Shown piece after piece: positions 56,068 to 64,000 of a stretch of 64,000 bases of DNA. This stretch comes from Datisca glomerata (Eukaryota; Streptophyta; Magnoliopsida; Cucurbitales; Datiscaceae). The stretch is taken from assembly GCA_003255025.1 (NCBI GenBank), contig QANY01013423.1, forward strand, positions 733,779-797,778. The letters run 5' to 3'. The notes under the pieces were generated by a model, which saw only the letters and a program-made list of their open reading frames with translations, did not search any database and had not been told where the DNA came from. The stretch's first letter is position 1. Every line of letters starts with the position of its first letter. Both the position numbers and the translations under genes were made by a program.

Positions 56068-58103
56068 ATGTCTTGGGCAAGCCCAGAAGATATCTACCTT
56101 TCTACTTCACTTGCTAGCTATCTCGACAGTATGACCTCTCACACTTCCTATTTGCATGCGTTTGTGACTGTCTGTATGTTTGTATTCCCAACATAATTGA
56201 TACCTTGAGTTACAGATTTCTAAAAGTTCGTGAAGTCTGTAGCTTTGTGTTAGATTTTTGGTGGGCAGGTAGTAAATTTCAACATAACTAATTCTGTGGG
56301 CATAAATGCTGATTTTCTAGTTTGAACAGTTATTCTCATTGTAACTGTGAGAAAGTATGTGGACGAAGGATGATTTTCTGTGACGACGTGCGAGTGCCAA
56401 TAAGCGTTACACTAAAGACTATTCTAGAACTAGGACTAAATTGTATCCTTGTCGTAGAAAAAGAATAGAGTGAACAGAATAGTTCTTGAAGAACCCGTCC
56501 TTTATACAATGGTACTTAATCGTTAACTGAGCAGCAAAGAAGCTTTTAGGACACCATGTATACCAAAATCTGTCTCCTAAAGTACATATACGTTTGGTTT
56601 GAATTCATATAAGGGGTTTTCAGCAATGCATGCTTATAATGGGGTTTTGAAAATGATAGGATGGGAAGTACCGTTACAGATGCAGCATTTGAAAAAAAAT
56701 GTCTACATAGTTCAATGAAGCTCAAATTTATGTATTTGTGAAGTTGTGTGTTCTTTGTTGTTTGTTGGGCTGTTATATCTTCTTTCCTCGTTTCTTTCTT
56801 TAACGCTTTGAGTCATGCTACAGAGAAACTTCTAGTACTGCTTCGAGATGGTCGTAAACTCTTGGGGATTCTTCGTTCTTTTGATCAATTTGGTACTAGC
56901 CTAGTAGCCTCTCATTTGGTGTGATTTTACCTATTCGAATACTGTTCAGTGACTAATTGACTTTAGCGTAAAATATTTCTGTATGCAGCAAATGCTGTTC
57001 TAGAAGGTGCCTGTGAAAGAGTTATTGTTGGTGATCTTTATTGCGACATTCCCCTGGGTCTCTATGTGATCCGAGGGGAGAATGTTGTTTTAATCGGCGA
57101 ACTGGTATGAATGGTGATTGGTTTGCTTGATAGTTAGCACTACTTTGAACTTTTTATCCTCATTATCTCTTAAAGTTTTGCATTGGACTTGATAGGACAT
57201 GGAGAGGGAGGAACTTCCCTCACATATGACGCATGTTTCAGCTGCAGAGATTAAAAGGGTAAGTATTGTTGTTTTCATGTTCTTTTGTTGTCTGAATCAA
57301 CCTTGATTAATTAGTCCTATGATGTTAAGGACTTTGCAATAAATAGTCATGTTTACTTCATTGCCTATGGACGCGACTCATCCAAGAAAGATTTTGCTGC
57401 TTACATAATATCTGTTCTTTCACCGATTAAAAAATTAATACCAATCCTTTCAGTAAAGTTGGCAAGAGACAATGCAAGATCTTATAGCTTACTGAAATCA
57501 GAAAGTTAAAACCTTTTTGTTCTACTTCTTCCAATATATTTTCGACTTATAAAGCCTATGATCTGTATGGTTAATGTCTTCCTAGTTGCATTGGAGTTTT
57601 GTTCTTGAAACTTGTGCCATCAACTCTTGAATTTTCTGATGTGGTTACTCTCAAGTCTTGTAAGGCAAAGTTTTAATTTTGACTAGTAGAGTTGTCACAA
57701 GGAAGAATTGTTTCTATGTTCCCCATTTAAGATTGTTTAGGACTTCGGATGTCTAACTAAATTTAGCTTAAGATATCCAGACAAGGAAAAACCACTTATC
57801 ACGTCTTATACAGACGTGTTATCACACGAGGGCAGATGTAAACTGGGACTCTTGAGATGGAGGAAAGACAACCAGAATGTCATACTCCAATTATGAGTAT
57901 ATACTATCACCTGAAACATATAAGTTTAATTTCATTGAGGAGAAACTCAAGAGTTGTTGTTCCTTTTCCACTTGCTTATATGTCTGATAGATTCTGTATA
58001 TATGATCTGCATTCTGATTGTGCAGGCGCAGAAAGCAGAGAGAGAGGCTTCAGATCTTAAAGGAACAATGAGGAAGAGACTAGAGTTCCTTGATTTGGAT
58101 TAA
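56068..58103 (+). CDS. LSM1: LSM1, Sm-like protein of the mRNA-decapping complex
   Basis: LSM1 gives the cytoplasmic LSM1-7 ring its identity; the ring binds the 3' end of deadenylated mRNA and promotes decapping in P-bodies. Five exons join in frame to 128 residues, the usual plant length: 56068-56128, 56824-56892, 56989-57104, 57196-57258 and 58026-58103, all GT-AG. The start is MSWASPEDIYLSTSLASYLD. Sm motif 1 covers KKLLVLLRDGRKLLGILRSF; Sm motif 2 is YVIRGENVVLIGEL. The C-terminal tail (AAEIKRAQKAEREASD, then LEFLDLD) is specific to LSM1. Exons and residues match Arabidopsis LSM1 from memory. It is downstream of LAZY on the same strand. Confidence 0.96.
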
Positions 58104-59831
58104 TCAAATGTAGAATTTCCCACATGCCTGTCCGCAAATATTATAGCGGCTCTCGTTCTCCTGTAAACTTTTTGCTGGGAATAGATGGATGGATGTTAGA
58201 AGGTCAATTCATGAGCAGTTAGAATTTTATGCTTGATTATGTTGTTTGATTTCTTGTGCAATATTCGTTTAAGTGAATACAATCTTATTTATCTGAGTTA
58301 GGAGCTTGATAAGATTCATATATGTGTAAGGCTGATCTCTCTCTCTCTCTCTCTCTCTAATGAGATTGAGAATCTCAACACACCACTTGCCCTGTTTGTG
58401 AACTAACATGATGCACAATTTGGTTGGTTCATATCTATGTACTCATAATTCTGCGCTGCCCAAAAAGAAAACTCAAATTCTTACTAGCTAATTTTTGCTA
58501 TTAGTGTTATTGACTAATTAAGTTTTTTCCATGATAAGTTCTTAAGAGCTTCAGGTTATGTTTGGATCTTAGGAAAATAAAAGAAAAATGTGAGAGATTG
58601 TAATGTTTTTGTATCTTAGGAAAATAAAAGAAAAATGTGAGATTGTATTTTCATTGTTTTGAAGTCTTTAGAATATGTGGCGGAAAATAATTAGATGACT
58701 GAATTTTCTACATTAATAATTCTCTTTAATTTTTTTTGAATTACCATTGAATTTTTTTTAGCGTAGTTCTTTGATTAATTTCAGAAGTGCATAAACCCTC
58801 GGCTAGTAGTTTCTCTTAAGTGTATAATGAGTAAATGAAAAGATAAATTTTTATGTCGATTGTTACGAGATAACACGACTCCTGATTCGAACTTGTGACT
58901 TGAAGAGAGTAAACTTCAAAGCCTACATTGATCGTTACATTTCTTTAGTTTTTTTTCCATCTACTTTTTCCTCAATTTTTTTAATCCCATCTATTTTCTT
59001 CTCATTTTTTCTTTTTCTGCTTATTTTCAAAATCCAAACATATAAAAAATCTTTTAAGGAAATGAAGCATTGGCTTTGAGGAATAAAAAAAATTTTGCGG
59101 TATCGGGATTGATAAATAATTGAATCACGTCTTGGGAGAGTCATATAGGCGTAATCTAACGCAAGGTGGATTATCCCAGAAATGGAAAAATACCTAGGAA
59201 GCAAATAAGGGAATTCAGGGGTGTTCAAAATCGAACCGAACTGAAAATAATCGGTTCGGTTGGTTCTATAGTTTCATGCGGTTTGATTAAGAAAATGTTC
59301 AATTTTGAATCCAACTGAACCCAAAACATTAAATTCATATAATTTTTTTTATTTTTTATATATAATTTTATATCGAACTGAACTGATATAAAATTTTAAT
59401 TTTATATTATTTTTTAATAATATTATCTAAAAATTATTAATTTTTTTAATCAAGCGAAGAATCAACTGAATCAAAACCTACGGTGCGTGTTCACCTAAAA
59501 GGATAGATATCCTCTCTTGTAGGATTTCCCAACAGAGAGTAGTATATTCTATATCAAATTTGGCGAGCGCCAGTTTTCCCTGATGTCAGATCGAACGGTG
59601 AAAAATAGTGAAGAAAGGCAATGATGAGGCACTTCCAATTCTAGGAATGCTTTTCCACTTTGACTACAAAAGTCAGTCATTCTATTGGCAGCGCGTTATG
59701 GTGTAGACCGTAGCAAGCTACAAGCGCAAAGCACATTAATGTAAGCTCGACCTTAGTCGTTTCCTCTGTTTAGCTCAGCAAGAAGTAGAAGATCTCTGAC
59801 TTCTCCCAGACAAACAGTGCTACTGCAGATC

Positions 59832-59836
<5 letters not shown>
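58104..59836. other. LSM1 3' region, spacer and upstream of the Lu7TM gene
   Basis: A (CT)n run lies at 58338-58360. A sequence of about 40 bases (atcttaggaaaataaaagaa) is repeated at 58567 and 58615. The stretch 59220-59480 has aaccgaactgaa-type phrases common in plant non-coding repeats. The last 300 bases are probably the promoter of the next gene. Confidence 0.45.

Positions 59837-59895
<59 letters not shown>
59837..59895 (+). repeat. Long CT microsatellite in the 5' leader of the Lu7TM gene
   Basis: About 29 CT units run up to 44 bases before the ATG at 59939. CT/GA tracts are common in plant 5' UTRs, so this one is probably transcribed and its length may vary between individuals. Confidence 0.85.
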
Positions 59896-59898
<3 letters not shown>

Positions 59899-59938
59899 TT
59901 GGAGAGCAATTCAAAAAGAGAAGCTCTGAGAGCAATCA

Positions 59939-62215
59939 ATGTTGTCGGTGTCAAATTCGCTCTTGATTTTCTTGTCTCTGTTGCTATTTTCGTGGTCTTT
60001 GTGCATTGAAGCTTCAGTGCACGAGTATGGCGGAGACAAATTTGTAAGTAAAGGTAATGCTTACGTTGTCCATGGAGGTAGTGAGGGAATATACTCTTCT
60101 ATCACTCATCAAAATGACACCGGAAGCTCTTCTAATGGTGACGCTTACATACGGTAAGAATTCTGATTCACATTTAAACTTAAAGTGGATCCATGTGTAG
60201 TTATGAAAATGAATTGAGTAAACGGAATTGTGAATTTACAGTTAACGGAATTGTGCTTTATTTTGATATCGAAGTTGTCGTCTATTATTTTGTGAATGTT
60301 TATTTTAGCGGCTGTTTATTAATCAGAAGAAACAAACTTATAAATTCACTTGAAATTTCCATAGCTGTTTATAGTAATTTAAGCGAGATCTGACTGGAAC
60401 TTAAGAAATTTTCGAAGTTTGACAAAGATCGTTTGAGGAGAATCAGAAAACGAATAGCGATTACTTCTATCACGGAGATTCCCAGTTGTTACCAAGTCTC
60501 TGACTCATTCTAGTCAATATTGGACCGTTGGCTATGATATAACAAAACATAAGGAGAGCCTGAGAGGAATAGTGATAATCTAATATTGTAATTTGCCACC
60601 AACACTTTAGCATTGTCTGTATAATGATGAGTGATAATCGAAGTTCTATGAAAATGTGTCAACAGATAAGAAGCACATGAAAAGATTTTGGGCTAACTTG
60701 TTACATCTTTCTTGTAGAAAGCTACCTTTTACTACTGAATATGTGCCAAATCAGAAAGAGGAACAGTTCATCTGAAAATTTAGGAACTTGAAACAAGTAT
60801 CATGGTCAAATAAGATCTCTTAATCATCAGTTATAAATTAATGCAATTTTTTTGCAAAAGAGAGGATGTGCAGTATAGAGGACAAGAGAATGATGAGGCT
60901 AGTGAGATACGTCGCTTAGTTTCCTTATGAGTTTGAATGGGAAAAACATTAATGAGCTAAACATTGGTAATTTTCCATTTAGACGCTTTGATTGGAGAAA
61001 CTGGCAAAGAAACCTAATTATTCTGATAATTAAATATATTTTCAGCTTTAATGAGATTATCATTATATGAAAATGATTATGGGAATCTTCAACCAAATTC
61101 AGTTACTGAAACTCATTTAAACCAAAATGTATGGGGCACTGTATTCATAAACCAAACTATATTTTGAACTTCATGATAGATGTTTTGTTATAGTTAGGTT
61201 GTTGTTTGCTTTGTGTTTTGCACAGTTAAAATGGTTCTGCATTTCTATCTTTGGTTGCAATCATGACCTGAATTTAGAGTTTAAATGTTTAATCAGCTTT
61301 GAAAAGATTACATTTCGGAGATCGAAGGAGTTGGCTAACTTCACCTCGAGGATGCTACATGCCATTGTTTTTGAGGTGGAAGATAGAGAGTCAATAGGAG
61401 GTTCAGCCTATGGTGGTCAAAGAGCAGTCTGTTGTACAGGGGATCTTGCGAAATTGGGTGTGTGTACAGAAGGAGATATCATTTATCGTCCGTCGTCAAA
61501 GAACGCTGGCTGGCCCCAAGTTTTTGGAGTATCCTTTGATGTTAATGAGCAAGTCGCAAAATTGCGATCAAAATCACTACAGATTACTAGACCTGGGATG
61601 TATAACTTATATTTCATTCACTGTGAGCCAGCGCTTCAAGGTGTAGTTGTAGAAGGGAAAACCATATGGAAAAATCCCACTGGATATTTGCCTGGTAGGA
61701 TGGCACCTCTTATGAATTTCTACGGGTTCATGTCTCTTGCTTTTGTGGTACTTGGAATTTTTTGGTTCTATCAATATGCAAAGTTCTGGAGAGAAGTTCT
61801 GCCATTGCAAAACTGCATAACATTAGTAATAACACTGGGCATGTTTGAGATGGCCTTTTGGTATTTTGAGTATGCTGAATTCAATGAGACAGGAATAAGG
61901 CCAACTGGGATAACTATGTGGGCAGTTACATTTGGGACTGTTAAACGTACCATTTCACGTTTGATCATTTTGATGGTCTCTATGGGCTATGGTGTCGTTA
62001 GGCCTACTTTAGGTGGGCTGACATCCAAGGTTATTATGCTTGCATCGACCTTCTTTCTCGCATCTGAAGTTCTTGAATTGGTAGAAAATGTTGGTGCCGT
62101 CAGTGATCTTTCAGGAAAGGCAAGGTTATTCTTGGTTCTTCCTGTGGCAGTCCTAGACGCGTTCTTCATCCTTTGGATATTTACCTCCCTCTCTGCAACT
62201 TTAAATAAGCTTCAG
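59939..62215 (+). CDS. Lung seven-transmembrane receptor family protein (GOST/GPR107-like), 5' part
   Basis: Membrane protein of the endomembrane system, related to animal GPR107/108 and Arabidopsis Lu7TM proteins. Exon 1 (59939-60153) encodes a signal peptide (residues 1-26, SLLIFLSLLLFSWSLCIEAS) and a lumenal start. Exon 2 (61297-62215) joins in frame (AYIR-FEKITFRR), 378 residues in all. The lumenal domain carries paired Cys (VCCTGD, LGVCTEG, FIHCEP), residues about 72-205. The membrane part begins near residue 210 (MNFYGFMSLAFVVLGIFWFY), with FWYFEYAEFNETG in a loop and a further four or so hydrophobic segments. The exon ends at a donor (CTTCAG/GTACCT). The last exon or exons, with the remaining membrane segments, lie past 64000. 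The intron holds a copia element. Intron 1 is 60154-61296. Confidence 0.92.
60154..61296 (+). other. Intron 1 of the Lu7TM gene
   Basis: Bounded by ATACG/GTAAGA and TTTAATCAG/CTTTG. No nested gene or transposon recognised; open frames in it are short and unmatched. Confidence 0.8.
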
Positions 62216-62787
62216 GTACCTGGCTTTCTATCAATTATACTTTCTAACACTATGCCACCCCCACCCCCCTTTTATGTTGGAAATATATCGGTTCTTTCTT
62301 CACAGTACCAAAGTATCATCTTTCTTTCCTTTTTCTATTGAAAAACCAAATGTGCATTTTCTTTTTCAAATGGATCACAAGTAGCAGATATATTTCTTTT
62401 TTCAGAAAATAAAATTACTAGTCTTTCTTTTTATTGGTAAACAAATTTATCAGTCTTAATCTCTCTTCTTATGTTGCAGAACTGCTTTTGTTGGTTGATT
62501 TATCTAATCTTCAGTTTGTTTAGTTAAGTTAAACCACTAAGCTGACTTGCATCAAGTAGAGTATCAGTTCAGTTATGAATCATGGCACATGATGAGCTGT
62601 TGTAATGAAAAATGATACAATTTAATCGAGATTCAATTGTTATAACGATCTCAACAAATATGCAATGTAGCTCTGGATATCCCATCTTAGATATATGAGC
62701 AACGATTTTCCTTGGTAGTAATATTCAAAATTAGCATGAGTTGAATCAAAATGAACATATAAAGATGGGCTGGAAAGCAGTTATAGA
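62216..62787 (+). other. Start of intron 2 of the Lu7TM gene
   Basis: Begins at the donor GTACCTGG. No exon of the family is found before the copia LTR at 62788. Confidence 0.65.
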
Positions 62788-62948
62788 TGGTTTACTTGCA
62801 GAGAATCAGTACTTCTGAATTGTGCACAAGGGATGAAATTTAAGCAGACAAGACATGAGGTATTTATACACATGGATAAGAAAGTTAAAAATACTAAAAT
62901 ACCCTTAAATACAAGAAAAGTAGTAAAGATAAACAATATTATCCAACA
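62788..62948 (-). repeat. 3' LTR of the copia element
   Basis: Read on the minus strand it starts TGTTGGATAATATTG directly after the purine tract and ends near AAGTAAACCA, with TG...CA ends and about 161 bp, short but normal for copia. The outer end is set by the CA dinucleotide and cannot be confirmed without the second LTR. Confidence 0.65.
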
Positions 62949-64000
62949 CTCCCCCTCAAGCTGGCGCATAGATATCAATTATGCCTAGCTTGCGAAGAGT
63001 TGACTGTAGAAGAGTAAGACCGACGGGCTTTGTAAGAGCATCAAAAGTTTGCTCAGATGAAGGAACAAGCTTTGTAGAGATAGCTCCAGACCGAACTTTC
63101 TCTTGAATGAAGTGGATATCAACCTCGATATGCTTGGTTCTTTCATGAAGAATAGAATCTGAAGCTAACTTTAAGGCCGACTTATTGTCACAGTACAATG
63201 TGGAAGGTAAACATGGCAAGAAACTGAGTTCCTCTAAAATAGAATGAAGTCAAAGAACCTCACACGTCCCTTGAGCCATTGCCCTGTATTTTGCCTCAGC
63301 AGATGACCGAGAAACCACAGACTGCTTCTTGCTTTTTCTAGAGAGAAGATGATTACCATAAAAAGTACAAATACCAGATGTATATCTCCTATCTGTCTTT
63401 GACCCAGCATAGTCAGTATCAGTAAAGCAAGACACATCAAATGTGTTTTTGGAGGAATAGAGAAGACCAAGGCCCGGACAAGACTTCAAGTATCTCAAAA
63501 TGTGGTAAACTGCATCCAAATGTGAAGTACGGGGAGCATGCATAAACTGGCTCACAAGACTAACAGACAAAGCCATCTCAGGACGTGTGTTAGTCAGATA
63601 AATAAGTCTTCCAACCATCTCTGATACATACTCGGATTTGTTAATAGTTCACCTGATTCAGCTGAAAGTTTGACATTCGGATCCATAGGTGTAGATGCAG
63701 GTCTACATCCCAACATCCCAGTATCACCAAGCAGGTCATGAACATACTTCCGCTGCGAGAGAGAGATACCTATCTCGGAACGAGCAACCTCAATACCCAA
63801 AAAAACTTTAGCCCCCCCAAATCTTTAATATCAAAAGCTGAACTAAGATCTTTGTTGACCTTAGAAATGCCGATATTGTAATCACCAGCTAAGATGATAT
63901 CATCCACATACACAAAGAGGATGACACATTGCTCTAATGAATTCCGTCTGATAAAACATGTATGATCAGAGTGACATCTAAGAAATCCCAACTCAGGCAC
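62788..64000 (-). mobile_element. Ty1/copia retrotransposon, 3' part, in the Lu7TM intron
   Basis: On the minus strand from the right edge: the reverse-transcriptase catalytic box YVDDIILAG (about 63915-63885), then GIEVARSEIGISLSQRKYVH and TPMDPNVKLS. The RNase H part follows: RLIYLTNTRPEMALSVSLVS, DYAGSKTDRRYTSG, SRSSAEAKYRAMA (63250-63618), then LYCDNKSALKLASD and HIEVDIHFIQEKV (62956-63219). Breaks include a TGA in place of the usual Trp after CEVL at about 63245 and frame changes near 63600 and 63800, so it is defective. A polypurine tract TTGAGGGGGAG sits right before the 3' LTR. The rest, with the 5' LTR, is beyond the window. It lies antisense to the host gene. Confidence 0.93.

Overview
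This window is nuclear DNA from a flowering plant, and the protein matches point to a eudicot. The evidence is spliced genes with GT-AG introns, plant-specific families (LAZY/IGT, plant mobile domain, R2R3-MYB, Pol IV/V second subunit), AT-rich spacers and many plant transposable elements. The species cannot be told from the sequence. Five host genes can be read. On the minus strand is the 5' part of a UBP26-type ubiquitin protease (998-4173, running off the left edge). On the plus strand, in one block at 43-64 kb, are an NDK-domain protein with a signal peptide and a C-terminal HDEL, a LAZY/DRO1-type gravitropism gene, LSM1, and a lung-seven-transmembrane (GOST/GPR107-like) protein that runs off the right edge. 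Exon joins were worked out by hand; reading frame closes exactly in the three complete genes (178, 262 and 128 residues).

Layout. 1-5.3 kb: UBP26-like gene, with a 5'-truncated LINE tail in its second intron. 5.3-12.5 kb: gene-free AT-rich DNA holding two related Helitron-like copies, an adjoining inverted-repeat element and a long hairpin. 12.5-22.0 kb: one degenerate Ty3/gypsy element of the Tat type on the minus strand, with two LTRs, broken gag-pol and an antisense ORF on the plus strand. 22.2-24.7 kb: a plant-mobile-domain pseudogene. 25.8-28.0 kb: an inverted minisatellite interrupted by a 1.34-kb terminal-inverted-repeat element whose target-site duplication can be read. 28.5-29.2 kb: two host-gene fragments tail to tail (R2R3-MYB exon 1 and an NRPD2/NRPE2 N-terminus). 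30.1-36.5 kb: a FAR1/MULE transposase pseudogene facing a Ulp1-protease pseudogene. 38-42 kb: repeats and a 708-bp hAT-like element with an 8-bp target duplication. 43.2-62.2 kb: the host-gene block. 62.8-64 kb: a Ty1/copia element inside an intron of the last gene.

The host genes do not form a pathway. Their order is nevertheless informative: in Arabidopsis the LAZY paralogues lie, from memory, next to an NDK gene, next to LSM1A and next to a Lu7TM gene at three separate places. The order NDK-LAZY-LSM1-Lu7TM here looks like the unfractionated ancestral arrangement. The best leads are this synteny, the ER-retained NDK, the paired MYB/NRPD2 fragments within transposon-rich DNA, and the two transposon insertions with clean footprints. 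I found no convincing wholly new system.
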